13,895 nucleotides of DNA from Alphaproteobacteria bacterium (GCA_030039775.1 JASHUX010000345.1:1-13895); one strand, 5' to 3'; positions 1 through 9,530 are shown, counted from the first letter of the stretch. Numbers and translations are program-made. The notes: generated by a model not told the origin, from the sequence alone.

Positions 1-1
1 C

Positions 2-720
2 GAAGCGGATCCCGACATATTGTGCCTGCAAGAAACCAAGACGCCGGACGAGCATTTTCCGCGCGAGGCGTTCGCGTCGCTGGGCTACGAACACCAACTC
101 GTCCACGGCATGAAATCGTACAACGGCGTCGCGGTGATCTCGCGGATTCCGTTCGATAGCCACGGCACGCAAAGCTGGTGTGAGCGCAAGGACTGCCGGC
201 ACGGTCACGTCACGCTGGCGAACGGAATCGAGCTGCACGACATCTACGTTCCGGCGGGCGGCGACGTTCCCGACCCCGATGAGAACCCAAAATTTAAGCA
301 CAAGCTCCAATTCCTCGACGAGGTGACGGCGTGGTTCAAAGCGGAGCGCCGCGCAACCAAGCCGATGGTGCTGGTCGGCGACCTCAACATCGCGCCGCTC
401 GAAAACGACGTCTGGGCGCACAAGCAACTGCTCAAGGTCGTGAGCCACACGCCGATCGAGGTGAAGCGACTCAAAGCGTTGCAGAAATCGTCGCGCTGGG
501 TCGACGCGGTGCGTCATTTCGTGCCGGCCAGCGAAAAACTTTATACGTGGTGGAGCTATCGCAACATCGACTGGGCCAAGTCCGACCGCGGTCGCCGGCT
601 CGACCATATCTGGGTGACGCCGCCGCTGAAGGACCGGCTCATCGGCGCGAACGTGCACCGCGAGGCGCGCGACTGGGACCTATGCTCCGACCACGTCCCG
701 GTGGTGATGCGCCTCGCGAG

Positions 721-724
<4 letters not shown>
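2..724 (+). CDS. xth: Exodeoxyribonuclease III (XthA), 5' end missing
   Basis: Mg-dependent AP endonuclease and 3'-5' exonuclease of base-excision repair, acting on DNA in the cytoplasm. The reading frame is already open at base 2 and gives 240 residues; family members have about 255-265, so some 15-25 N-terminal residues lie left of the window. Visible family motifs, in order: LCLQETK with the metal-binding Glu near the start, YNGVAVISR, the XthA-type stretch [24 protein letters not shown] (the GDxN site), the XthA-typical [15 protein letters not shown], and the terminal SDHVPVV carrying the catalytic Asp-His. All catalytic motifs in the visible part are intact. The TTG at base 20 is an internal Leu codon, not the start. 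Its TAG stop overlaps the stop of the convergent acs gene. Function is confident from motifs; the true start cannot be seen. Confidence 0.95.
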
Positions 725-2658
<1,934 letters not shown>

Positions 2659-2688
2659 AGCGGCAGCTCCCTTACATCGATTGCCGCG

Positions 2689-2718
2689 AATGTAGGCCCC
2701 CAGGGAAATCGCTGACAA
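2689..2718 (-). promoter_or_regulatory. Putative sigma70-type promoter of acs
   Basis: On the minus strand TTGTCA (2718-2713, one mismatch to TTGACA) is followed after 18 bp by TACATT (2694-2689, four of six to TATAAT). Transcription would start near 2682, leaving a leader of about 24 nt that contains the GGGAG ribosome binding site at 2667-2671. TACAT at 2673-2677 and ATGTA at 2690-2694 form a 5-bp inverted repeat around the expected start site, which could be an operator but is short enough to be chance. Position and spacing support the call; there is no experimental evidence. Confidence 0.45.
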
Positions 2719-2748
2719 GCACTCGCTGTCGCGAACGGCGCGCGGCCG

Positions 2749-3009
2749 TCACGTGCCGGCGCCGACGACCTTGTCCAATGCGGCGAGAAAGCGCTTCCGT
2801 TCGGCGGACGCCGAAACGCGATAGCGGTGCCATTCCGCGCCGGCATGCAGATCGGCGTATAGGCCCAACGGGTCTTGGTGGAAATGCGCCAGCGCCTTGC
2901 CCTTGCGATAGAAATAACCGGGGCGCCGCTCCGTCACGCGGTCGCGTTTGCGGATCGCCGTGAACAGCGGTTCGAGTTCGTCGAGCGCGGCGCCCTTGGC
3001 ATGCTCCAT
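2749..3009 (-). CDS. Small conserved-looking protein of unknown function
   Basis: I do not recognise a named family. The product is 86 residues, charged and soluble, with no signal peptide, membrane segment or cysteine. It has a predicted helical start (ALDELEPLFTAIRKRD), then a central block with RRPGYFYRKGKALAHFHQ and DPLGLYADL, then a charged C-terminus (ERKRFLAALDKVVGAG). The central His/Asp-rich pattern with buried aromatic residues resembles conserved short hypothetical proteins that I recall from many bacteria, so it reads as a real domain rather than a chance frame. The ATG at 3009 is preferred; a TTG at 3045 in the same frame would add 12 residues. Neither has a clear ribosome binding site. 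It is divergent from the SDR gene and 90 nt upstream of acs on the same strand. A 5-bp GC hairpin (2735-2749) touches its stop codon without a T run. Confidence 0.65.
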   Translation of the reverse strand: MEHAKGAALDELEPLFTAIRKRDRVTERRPGYFYRKGKALAHFHQDPLGLYADLHAGAEWHRYRVSASAERKRFLAALDKVVGAGT

Positions 3010-3017
3010 CGCGCGAA

Positions 3018-3046
3018 TTGTGATGCGCCCGCAGCGGCGATACAAG
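3018..3046 (+). promoter_or_regulatory. Putative promoter of the SDR gene
   Basis: TTGTGA (3018-3023) and TACAAG (3041-3046) are separated by exactly 17 bp, each matching four of six bases of the sigma70 consensus. They are followed by a strong ribosome binding site AGGGAGGA (3057-3064) and the ATG at 3069. This is the 59-bp divergent spacer between the small minus-strand gene and the SDR gene, so a promoter is expected here. The hexamers are only moderate matches. Confidence 0.4.
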
Positions 3047-3068
3047 GATGCCGATCAGGGAGGACATC

Positions 3069-3830
3069 ATGCGGCTTGAAAACAAAGTGGCGATCGTGAC
3101 CGGCGGCGGCTCGGGTTTCGGCGAGGCGATCGCCAAGCGGTTCGCCGAGGAAGGCGCCAAGCTCGTGGTCAACGACATCGCCGACGCAGGCGGCCAGCGC
3201 GTCACCGGCGAGATCGAGCGCGCGCACGGCCAAGGCGCCGCGATCTATGTACATGGCGACGTGTCGAAGAACGTCGACATGGCGGCGCTGGCGAAAGCGG
3301 CGCTCGATCGCTTCGGGCGCATCGACATCATGGTCAACAACGCGGGCACGACGCACAAGAACGGGCCGATGCTCGACGTACCGGAAGAGATGTTCGACCG
3401 CGTGTTCGCGGTCAACGTCAAATCGATCTATCTCTCGGCGCTGCACATGGTGCCGCCGATGCGCAAACAAGGCAGCGGCGTCATCATCAACACGGCATCC
3501 ACGGCGGGCCTCCGCGCGCGGGGCGGCCTCACCTGGTATTGCGCCTCCAAAGGCGCGGCGGTGATGGCGACCAAGTCGATGGCGCACGAGCTGGCGCCGA
3601 ACAACATCCGCGTCAACGCGCTGTGTCCGGTCGCAGGCGAGACGCCGCTACTGCCGATGTTCATGGGCGGCGACACGCCGGAAATTCGTGCGCGGTTCCT
3701 GTCGTCGATTCCGATGGGCCGTTTCGCCCAGCCGCGCGATGTCGCCAACGCCGCGCTCTATCTCGCCTCGGACGAGGCCGACTTCATCACCGGCGTGGCG
3801 TTCGAGGTCGACGGCGGCCGGTGCATTTAG
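3069..3830 (+). CDS. Short-chain dehydrogenase/reductase (classical SDR)
   Basis: NAD(P)-dependent oxidoreductase of the classical SDR family, 253 residues, cytoplasmic and usually tetrameric. It shows the Rossmann glycine motif TGGGSGFG (11-18), an acidic Asp36 after beta-2 that favours NAD(H) over NADP(H), HGDVS (62-66), NNAG (90-93), and the catalytic Ser144 with Tyr157 and Lys161 in YCASK. The C-terminus FEVDGG (245-250) is typical of FabG-like and glucose-1-dehydrogenase-like members. The substrate cannot be read from sequence; 3-oxoacyl, sugar and alcohol dehydrogenases all share this pattern. The start at 3069 is fixed by AGGGAGGA at 3057-3064; an in-frame ATG at 3048 lies before that site and is not used. 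It is a single-gene transcript by context, with a divergent small gene upstream and livF convergent 2 bp downstream. Confidence 0.93.
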   Translation: MRLENKVAIVTGGGSGFGEAIAKRFAEEGAKLVVNDIADAGGQRVTGEIERAHGQGAAIYVHGDVSKNVDMAALAKAALDRFGRIDIMVNNAGTTHKNGPMLDVPEEMFDRVFAVNVKSIYLSALHMVPPMRKQGSGVIINTASTAGLRARGGLTWYCASKGAAVMATKSMAHELAPNNIRVNALCPVAGETPLLPMFMGGDTPEIRARFLSSIPMGRFAQPRDVANAALYLASDEADFITGVAFEVDGGRCI

Positions 3831-3832
3831 AC

Positions 3833-4555
3833 TTAGGCGCGGCCTTCGATGCCCATGAGCTGCGACAGCTTGGCGGGATCGGCGAGTAAAGGCGCGCTGG
3901 CGCCGTCATAGACGACCCGACCGCGGTCCAGCACCATCGCCTTGGCGCAGACGCCGAGCGCGAGCTTGGCGTGCTGTTCCACCAGCAAGATCGCGACATC
4001 GTCGTCGCGGCACAGTTTCTCGATCCCGGCCAGCACCGCGTCGACGATCACGGGCGCCAACCCTTCGAGCGGCTCGTCCATCAGCACGATCGACGGATCG
4101 CTCATGAGCGCGCGGCCGATCGACAGCATCTGCTGCTCGCCGCCCGAAAGCTGAATGCCGAAATGGTGACGGCGCTCGGCCAAGCGTGGAAACAACTCGT
4201 AGACGCGCTCGACGGTCCAGCGCCGCTTGCCGCCGCCGCGTGGCGACGCGACGTCGAGATTCTCGGCGACCGTGAGCGAGCGGAACACCTCGCGCTCTTG
4301 CGGCACCCAGCCGAGACCGAGCCGATTGCGCCGATACGGCGCTGTGCGCGAGATATCGCGGCCGGCGAAGTTGATGGTGCCGCCATGCAGCGTGGTGTGG
4401 CCCATCACGGTGCCGAGCAGCGTCGATTTGCCGACGCCGTTTCGGCCGAGGAGCGCCAGCGTCGCCTTCGCCGGAAGATCGAGCGACACGCCGTCGAGTA
4501 CCACGGTCTCGCCGAACCCGGCGCGGACATTGTCCAGCGTGAGACCGTCGCTCAT
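3833..4555 (-). CDS. livF: Branched-chain amino acid ABC transporter ATPase LivF
   Basis: One of the two cytoplasmic ATPase subunits of a hydrophobic amino acid (HAAT/Liv) importer. The 240 residues match LivF (about 235-240). Visible motifs: Walker A GRNGVGKST, the Q-loop region LGWVPQERE, ABC signature LSGGEQQMLSIGRAL, Walker B IVLMDEP followed by the LivF-typical EGLAP, and the switch His in VEQH. It is the last gene of livHMGF: its ATG overlaps the livG stop as ATGA (4552-4555), and GAGG six nt before the ATG is a good ribosome binding site. It ends 2 bp from the convergent SDR gene, so no terminator fits between them. The transported solute may be Leu/Ile/Val or another compound carried by this family, such as amides or aromatic acids. 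Confidence 0.95.
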   Translation of the reverse strand: MSDGLTLDNVRAGFGETVVLDGVSLDLPAKATLALLGRNGVGKSTLLGTVMGHTTLHGGTINFAGRDISRTAPYRRNRLGLGWVPQEREVFRSLTVAENLDVASPRGGGKRRWTVERVYELFPRLAERRHHFGIQLSGGEQQMLSIGRALMSDPSIVLMDEPLEGLAPVIVDAVLAGIEKLCRDDDVAILLVEQHAKLALGVCAKAMVLDRGRVVYDGASAPLLADPAKLSQLMGIEGRA

Positions 4556-5313
4556 CGCCCGCCTCGCTCGCCCAGATAAACCTCGCGGACGCGCGAGTCG
4601 GCGGCGATTTCCTGCGGCGTGCCCTCGACCAGAATCGCGCCCTGGTCCAACACCGTGATGCGCCGCGCCAAACGGAACACCAAATCCATGTCGTGCTCGA
4701 TGATGAGCAGCGCCAGGTCGGCGGGCAGGCTTTCGATGACGTCGACGATGATGCCGCTTTCGGCCGAGGGCACGCCGGCCGCCGGCTCGTCGAGCAGCAG
4801 CACTGTCGGCTCCAGGCCGAGCGCCACGGCGATCTCGACGAGGCGTTGACGGCCATAGGGCAGTTCGCGCACGAGCCGCGACGCGTCGTCGGCGAGGCGC
4901 AGCCGTTCCAAGAGCGCGTAGGCGGCGAGCAATACGTCGCGATGCGAGCCCGCCGGCCGGAACAGGCCGCCGGCGAGACCGCGATGCTCGCCGATCGAGA
5001 GACAGACATTTTCCAGCACGGAGAGGCCGCGGAACAGCGTGTTGATCTGAAACGTGCGGCCGAGGCCGCGCTTGACCCGCTGTTCCTGCGCCAGCGCGGT
5101 GACGTCGGCCCCGCCCAGCAGGATCGTGCCGGCGCTCGGCGTCAGCGCGCCTGTGACGAGATTGATGAAGGTGGTCTTGCCGGCGCCGTTGGGCCCGATC
5201 AGCGCGTGGCGCGCGCCGGGCTCGAGCCGGAAATCGACGTGCCGCGTCACCCGCAGCGCGCCGAAGCTGCGCTCCAGCCCGCGGGTTTCGAGTGCCGCGG
5301 CGATGTCGCTCAT
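4552..5313 (-). CDS. livG: Branched-chain amino acid ABC transporter ATPase LivG
   Basis: Second ATPase of the Liv importer, 253 residues as usual for LivG. Motifs: Walker A GPNGAGKTT, the LivG-type signature ELPYGRQRLVEIAVAL, Walker B VLLLDEP with PAAGVPSAES after it, the switch His in IIEHDMDLVF, and the C-terminal tail VLDQGAILVEGTPQEI shared by LivG proteins. The proposed ATG at 5313 gives MSDIAAALETRGLERSFG, a normal N-terminus, and overlaps the livM stop as ATGA (5310-5313). The frame stays open far upstream, but that part is out-of-frame livM sequence. LivG probably pairs with LivF as a heterodimer under the LivH-LivM membrane channel. Confidence 0.95.
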   Translation of the reverse strand: MSDIAAALETRGLERSFGALRVTRHVDFRLEPGARHALIGPNGAGKTTFINLVTGALTPSAGTILLGGADVTALAQEQRVKRGLGRTFQINTLFRGLSVLENVCLSIGEHRGLAGGLFRPAGSHRDVLLAAYALLERLRLADDASRLVRELPYGRQRLVEIAVALGLEPTVLLLDEPAAGVPSAESGIIVDVIESLPADLALLIIEHDMDLVFRLARRITVLDQGAILVEGTPQEIAADSRVREVYLGERGGR

Positions 5314-6332
5314 TTCCGCACCAGGCGTGCGGCGCGCTCGATCAGGCCCAGGATGCCGCCGCGCGCGAACAGCACGATCGCCAACAGGAAAATGCCGATC
5401 CAGAAATACCAATAAGTCGGGTCGGCCTGCGCGAAGCGATCCTGCAGGATCATGTAGATCGGCACGCCGAGAAAGGCGCCGTAGAGCCGCCCGAGCCCGC
5501 CGATGATGAGCATGATCACCACCGCGCCCGAGCGCTCGAAGCTCAGCGCGTCGAGCGCCACCAGCGAGGTCGTCTCCGCCAAGAGCGCACCGGCGACGCC
5601 GCACAGCGCGGCGGAAATCACGTAGGCCGTGAGGCGGCGGCGGAACACCGGCGAGCCGATCGCGTGCATGCGCGCCTCGCTTTCGCGAATCCCGGTCAGC
5701 GTCCGGCCGAACGGCGAATAGACGATGATGCGTACCGCGAGCCAGCCGAGGAACAACAGGACGAGGCAATAGATGTACGCGGTCTGGCCGTAGAGATCGA
5801 AATCGAAGATTCCGAGGATCGGCGAAATCACCATCCCTTGGAGGCCGTTGGCGCCGCCGGTGACGCTGGTCGCCTTGTTGGCCGCCTCGCCTAGCATCAC
5901 CGCGACGATCAGCGTCAGCATCAATTGCGTGAGGCCGCTGGTGCGCAGCACGACGAAGCCGGACACCAGCCCGACCAACGCCGCGGCCGCCGCGCCGATC
6001 ACCACTAGAGTCAGCGGCTCGGTCCAGCCATGGGCCGACACGATGCCGCAGACATAAGCGCCGCTGCCGAAAAACGCCGCTTGGCCCAAGGTGATAACGC
6101 CGCCATAGCCGAGGATCAGGTCGGTCGCGAGCGCGAACAGAATGGCGATGAACACCTGCGCGCCGAGCTGGAGATAATCGGGGAAAGCGAAATAGCCGGC
6201 GATCGCGACCAGCCACGGGATTGCTTCATACGAACGCGGCCGATGACGCCGGGCGAGCAAGCGCACGGCCTCAGGCAGCGGTCGGTCGTGCGGCGGCGGC
6301 GCGACAACCGCGGCAAGCGGTGTGTCGCTCAC
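5310..6332 (-). CDS. livM: Branched-chain amino acid ABC transporter permease LivM
   Basis: Inner-membrane permease of the Liv importer, 340 residues. After a hydrophilic, Pro/Arg-rich head of about 35 residues come multiple hydrophobic segments, the family block LGYGGVITLGQAAFFGSGAY, and a cytoplasmic EAA-like loop, FGRTLTGIRESEARMHAIG, that docks the ATPases. I chose the GTG at 6332, which overlaps the livH stop as GTGA (6329-6332). An ATG at about 6218 lies inside the head and is less likely. The much longer open frame to 6731 reads livH DNA in a wrong frame and is rejected. No ribosome binding site is visible, consistent with translational coupling to livH. Confidence 0.93.
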   Translation of the reverse strand: MSDTPLAAVVAPPPHDRPLPEAVRLLARRHRPRSYEAIPWLVAIAGYFAFPDYLQLGAQVFIAILFALATDLILGYGGVITLGQAAFFGSGAYVCGIVSAHGWTEPLTLVVIGAAAAALVGLVSGFVVLRTSGLTQLMLTLIVAVMLGEAANKATSVTGGANGLQGMVISPILGIFDFDLYGQTAYIYCLVLLFLGWLAVRIIVYSPFGRTLTGIRESEARMHAIGSPVFRRRLTAYVISAALCGVAGALLAETTSLVALDALSFERSGAVVIMLIIGGLGRLYGAFLGVPIYMILQDRFAQADPTYWYFWIGIFLLAIVLFARGGILGLIERAARLVRK

Positions 6333-7210
6333 GCGCGGCCGATCTGGCCGAACAGGCCTTTCGGACGCACCAGCAGAATCACCAGCGTCAACGCATAGAT
6401 GAAGAACGAGCCGAATTCCGGCACCAGGTATTTGAACGCGGTATCGGCGACGCCCAGCAACAGCGCCGCGAAGAACGGGCCGCGAATGGTGCCGAGCCCG
6501 CCGACCGCGACGACGATCAGGAACAGGATCAGATTGTCGAGCGCGTAGCCGGGGAATACCGGCAGAAGCTCCGCGCCGAGCGCGCCGCCGAGCGCCGCAA
6601 GGCCGGTGCCGAGCGCGAAGGTGAAAGAGAACAGGCTCGACGTGTCGATGCCGACCGACTGGGCCATGCGGCGGTTGTCGACCGCGGCGCGGATCTTGGC
6701 GCCGAGGCGCGTGCGATCGAGACCCAGCCACAGCAGCGTCACCAATACCGCGCCGGCGACGATGATAAAGGCGCGATAGGTCGGGAAGTCACGGCCGATC
6801 AGCTCGACTTGCCCCGCGAGATAGGGCGGCGGATGCATCGGCGCTTGTTCCGAGCCCCAGATGTACTTGGCGCCGGCGATCGAAATGAAGACCAGCGCGA
6901 TGGTCATCAGCACCTGGTCGAGCTCGTCGCCGCCATAGAAGCGGCGGTAGAGCGTGCGCTCCAACGCGACGCTACCGGCGCCGACCACGATTGCGGCGAT
7001 CGCTACCGCAAGCGGAAACGGCACGCCGTAGTCGTTGAACAGCGTGGTCATCACGTAGCCGCCCGCCGCCGCGAACACGCCGTGCGCCAGATTGACGAAA
7101 CCCATCAATCCCATGGTTACGCTAAGGCCGACCGAGATGAGATAGAGCACCATCGCGAACGCGACGCCGTGGAACGCGATGCTGATGACGGCGGAAAAGA
7201 CGTCCGCCAT
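6329..7210 (-). CDS. livH: Branched-chain amino acid ABC transporter permease LivH
   Basis: Inner-membrane permease partner of LivM, 293 residues, about the usual LivH length. Hydrophobic segments run through the whole protein. Family landmarks: GLMGFVNLAHGVFAAAGGY near residues 35-53, the cytoplasmic EAA-like loop IRAAVDNRRMAQSVGID, the repeat region AVGGLGTIRGPFFAALLLG, and the C-terminal LVRPKGLFG. The ATG at 7210 is 2 nt after the Nudix stop codon and has no strong ribosome binding site, so translation is probably coupled to the Nudix gene. In-frame sequence upstream to 7282 is Nudix DNA in another frame. This is the first liv gene of the cluster; a livJ/livK binding-protein gene is not found before or after it. 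Confidence 0.94.
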   Translation of the reverse strand: MADVFSAVISIAFHGVAFAMVLYLISVGLSVTMGLMGFVNLAHGVFAAAGGYVMTTLFNDYGVPFPLAVAIAAIVVGAGSVALERTLYRRFYGGDELDQVLMTIALVFISIAGAKYIWGSEQAPMHPPPYLAGQVELIGRDFPTYRAFIIVAGAVLVTLLWLGLDRTRLGAKIRAAVDNRRMAQSVGIDTSSLFSFTFALGTGLAALGGALGAELLPVFPGYALDNLILFLIVVAVGGLGTIRGPFFAALLLGVADTAFKYLVPEFGSFFIYALTLVILLVRPKGLFGQIGRA

Positions 7211-7212
7211 GG

Positions 7213-7740
7213 TCAGAAGGTCTGGCTGCGGGCGGCGCAATCGCCGGAGGTCACGCACTCGCGATGATGCTTCAAGCCCCAATGCACCGACGGGAACGCC
7301 AGTTCGGACCAGGGCAGCTCGTCCCAGCCGAACAGTCTGGCCTCAAGCGTCTCATGGCCGGCGGCGAATTCCGGCGCGTCGAGATGGGCACGATAAATGA
7401 GCTGAATCTGACTAAGGCGCGGCACGTCGTACACCGCGAGCAGATGGTCGATGACGATGCGGGCGCGCGCCTCTTCCCAAGCCTCGCGCATCGCGCCGGC
7501 CGCGGCGCTTTCATTCTCCTCGAGATAGCCCGCCGGCATGGTCCAAAAGCCGCGGCGGGGCTCGATGGCGCGGCGGCACAACAGAAATTGGTCCCGCCAC
7601 GTCACGACCGCGCCGACCACGATCTTGGGATTCTGGTAGTGGATGAAACCGCAATCGCGGCACACCAACCGCTCGCGGTTGTCCCCTTCGGGAACGGCGC
7701 GATGAATCGGTCCTTGAAGCGGAGTGCCGGTCTCGGGCAT
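7213..7740 (-). CDS. Nudix hydrolase with N-terminal zinc-ribbon-like segment
   Basis: Hydrolyses a nucleoside diphosphate linked to another moiety; ADP-ribose, NADH/FAD-type or nucleotide substrates are possible, and the actual one cannot be read. 175 residues. An N-terminal [12 protein letters not shown] element (Cys27, Cys30) is the two-Cys remnant of the ribbon that precedes many Nudix domains. The Nudix box starts at Gly71: GYLEENE, then REAWEEARA at 85-93. The metal-binding Glu residues (86, 89, 90) and Glu77 are present, but the usual Gly after EEx is Arg92. The ATG at 7740 gives the best start; no clear ribosome binding site is visible. It lies 47 nt after pgk, with a hairpin in that gap, and 2 nt before livH, so it is probably transcribed with the liv genes, although a functional link is not obvious. 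Confidence 0.9.
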   Translation of the reverse strand: MPETGTPLQGPIHRAVPEGDNRERLVCRDCGFIHYQNPKIVVGAVVTWRDQFLLCRRAIEPRRGFWTMPAGYLEENESAAAGAMREAWEEARARIVIDHLLAVYDVPRLSQIQLIYRAHLDAPEFAAGHETLEARLFGWDELPWSELAFPSVHWGLKHHRECVTSGDCAARSQTF

Positions 7741-7755
7741 GCGCCGATGGATAGC

Positions 7756-7787
7756 CCGTGCCGTTCGCCCCGACAAGGCCGGCACGG
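7756..7787 (-). other. Intercistronic hairpin directly after pgk
   Basis: CCGTGCCG (7756-7763) and CGGCACGG (7780-7787) are perfect 8-bp inverted arms around a 16-nt loop, starting at the base next to the pgk TAA stop in the minus-strand message. No T run follows, and the same-strand Nudix gene starts 15 nt later. It is therefore more likely an RNA stability or partial-termination element than a full intrinsic terminator. Confidence 0.45.
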
Positions 7788-8984
7788 TTATCGCGCGAGC
7801 GCCGCCACGCCTGGGAGGATACGGCCTTCGAGCCACTCGAGGAACGCGCCGCCCGCGGTCGAGACATAGGTCATGTCGCCGGTGACGCCCGCCGCGGCCA
7901 ACGCCGCCACGGTGTCGCCGCCGCCCGCGATGCTGGCGAGCTTGCCGGCGCGAGTGAGTAGTGCCGCCGCCCGCGCCACGGCGATGGTGCCACGGTCGAA
8001 GGGCTCGGTCTCGAAGGCACCGAGCGGACCGTTCCAAACCAGCGTGCGGCATTCGCGAAGACGCGTCTCAATCGCGGCCACCGTCCTTGGTCCGACATCG
8101 AAGATCATCTGATGCGGCGGCACGCGGTCGACCGCGACGGTCTGTGTCGCGACGCCGGCCTTGAGCTCCGACGCGACCACGGCGTCGATCGGCAGCACAA
8201 CGACACGGCCTTGCGTATTGGTGCTGCGCAGCAGGTCGCGCGCGACGTCGATCATGTCGTGTTCGGCAAGCGACTTCCCGACCGCGATGCCCTCGGCCAG
8301 GAGCAGCGTATTGGCCATGGCGCCGCCGATAATCAGGAAATCGACCTTATCGAGCAGATGCTGCAACAGCTCGAGCTTGGTCGAGACCTTGGCGCCGCCC
8401 ACGATCGCGGCGACGGGATGTTCGGGCGCGCCCAGCGCGCGGTTCAGCGCCTCGAGCTCCGCCTGCATCAACCGCCCGGCATAGGCCGGCAGCAGATGCG
8501 CCACGCCCTCGGTCGAAGCGTGCGCGCGATGCGCCGCCGAGAACGCGTCGTTGACGTAGATGTCGCCGAGCTTGGCGAGTGCCTTGGCGAAATCGGTATC
8601 ATTCGCCTCTTCGCCTTTGTGGAAACGCGTGTTCTCGAGCAACAGGATTTCGCCCGGCTTCAGCGCTTCGACCGCACGATCGGCCTCTGGGCCGACGCAG
8701 TCGCCGGCGAAATGAACCGGGCGGTCGCCGAGCGCCCGTTGCAGCGCCGGCACCAGCGGCTTCAACGATTCCTCCGGGTCGGGTTTGCCTTTGGGCCGAC
8801 CGAAATGCGACAGCACGACGACGCGGCCGCCTTTGTCGGCCAGCTCGGCGATGGTCGGCGCCAGACGCTCGATCCGGGTGGCGTCCTCGACCTTGCCGTC
8901 CTTCATCGGCACGTTGAGATCGGCGCGTAACAGCACGCGCTTATTCTTCACATCGACCTGGTCGATGGTGGCAAAATTCGTCAC
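7788..8984 (-). CDS. pgk: Phosphoglycerate kinase
   Basis: Transfers phosphate between 1,3-bisphosphoglycerate and ADP in glycolysis and gluconeogenesis; cytoplasmic monomer. The 398 residues are full length. Family motifs: [12 protein letters not shown] (15-26) in the substrate-binding N-domain, SHFGRPKG (59-66), [13 protein letters not shown] (114-126), VGGAKVSTK (195-203), the hinge and nucleotide region [10 protein letters not shown] (316-325), and GGGDT (354-358). The start is GTG at 8984, giving the family N-terminus, with AGAGGA about 9 nt before it; no suitable ATG lies upstream. In many bacteria pgk is next to gap, tkt or fba; here it sits between DUF1178 (26 nt upstream) and a Nudix gene. 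All active-site motifs look intact. Confidence 0.98.
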   Translation of the reverse strand: MTNFATIDQVDVKNKRVLLRADLNVPMKDGKVEDATRIERLAPTIAELADKGGRVVVLSHFGRPKGKPDPEESLKPLVPALQRALGDRPVHFAGDCVGPEADRAVEALKPGEILLLENTRFHKGEEANDTDFAKALAKLGDIYVNDAFSAAHRAHASTEGVAHLLPAYAGRLMQAELEALNRALGAPEHPVAAIVGGAKVSTKLELLQHLLDKVDFLIIGGAMANTLLLAEGIAVGKSLAEHDMIDVARDLLRSTNTQGRVVVLPIDAVVASELKAGVATQTVAVDRVPPHQMIFDVGPRTVAAIETRLRECRTLVWNGPLGAFETEPFDRGTIAVARAAALLTRAGKLASIAGGGDTVAALAAAGVTGDMTYVSTAGGAFLEWLEGRILPGVAALAR

Positions 8985-9010
8985 CGCGGCGGATCCTCTT
9001 GGTGGGTTTC

Positions 9011-9472
9011 TCAGGCGTCGCTGGTCGGAACCCAGGGAATGCGCGCGACCTCGATGCCGTCGTCGGAGAGCGCCTCGGACTCGGCATCGGTCGCCTCGCC
9101 GTAAATGCCGCGCGACGGGGCTTCGCCGTTATGGATCTTGCGCGCCTCCTCGGCGAAGCGCGGCCCGACGTGCTCGCAATTGGTTTCGACATAGCGCCGC
9201 ATCTGCTGCAAGGTGCGACGGAATTCAGCCGGTGTCGGCGGACGCTCCGGCATCGCCGCCGGCGACGGAGCCGGGGCCGGGGCCGGTTGCACCACCACGT
9301 CGCCGCGCGACTTGCCGAGACGGGGTGCCATCGGCGCCTTCTCGATCTTGTTCGAGCCGCATTCCGGGCACGCGATCTCGCCGCGCCCATGCTGCCGCTT
9401 ATAGGCGGCGTTGTCGCGAAACCAAGCCTCGATCTCGTGGCCCTTGTCGCAGCGGAGGGTGAAAAGAATCAT
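9011..9472 (-). CDS. DUF1178 family protein
   Basis: Member of the DUF1178 family, function unknown, 153 residues. The N-terminus has a zinc-ribbon-like arrangement: Cys8 and His12 in CDKGH, then Cys35 and Cys38 in CPECGS, suggesting metal binding. AWFRDNAAY between them is typical of the family. Next comes a low-complexity Pro/Ala linker (about 63-82, with [10 protein letters not shown]), then a conserved C-terminal helix-rich part with [20 protein letters not shown] and RGIYGEAT. The Start ATG at 9472 gives the characteristic MILFTLRCD. In alphaproteobacteria this gene is commonly next to grxC and a carbon-nitrogen hydrolase (recalled, not searched); here those two are 620 bp away, across an inverted methyltransferase gene. 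It is first of the minus-strand run leading into pgk. Confidence 0.9.
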   Translation of the reverse strand: MILFTLRCDKGHEIEAWFRDNAAYKRQHGRGEIACPECGSNKIEKAPMAPRLGKSRGDVVVQPAPAPAPSPAAMPERPPTPAEFRRTLQQMRRYVETNCEHVGPRFAEEARKIHNGEAPSRGIYGEATDAESEALSDDGIEVARIPWVPTSDA

Positions 9473-9530
9473 TGCGTTACAATTCCGTGCTTCTGTTTAT
9501 AGCATACCATGAATTTCACAATGCCGTCCG
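9473..9530. promoter_or_regulatory. AT-rich divergent spacer, probable promoters both ways
   Basis: This 58-bp spacer between the DUF1178 and methyltransferase start codons is clearly richer in A and T than its surroundings. On the minus strand TATAAA (9501-9496) is a good -10 candidate, about 24 bp from the DUF1178 ATG. On the plus strand TATAGC (9498-9503) covers the same bases. Neither has a well-spaced -35 match (TTGTGA on the minus strand is only 14 bp away). The call rests on position and composition. Confidence 0.4.

Noticed and set aside
5314..6216. N-terminal extension of the livG frame
   Set aside because: It reads livM DNA out of frame. The ATG at 5313 gives the family N-terminus and an ATGA overlap.
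6333..6731. N-terminal extension of the livM frame
   Set aside because: It reads livH DNA out of frame and is Arg/Ala-rich; the GTG at 6332 with the GTGA overlap is the better start.
6221..7267. 348-residue plus-strand open frame opposite livH
   Set aside because: Composition is dominated by Arg, Gln, Glu, Asp and Ala, no domain is visible, and livH on the other strand is complete.
8112..8930. 272-residue plus-strand open frame opposite pgk
   Set aside because: Antisense shadow of a fully conserved pgk, no motif, biased composition.
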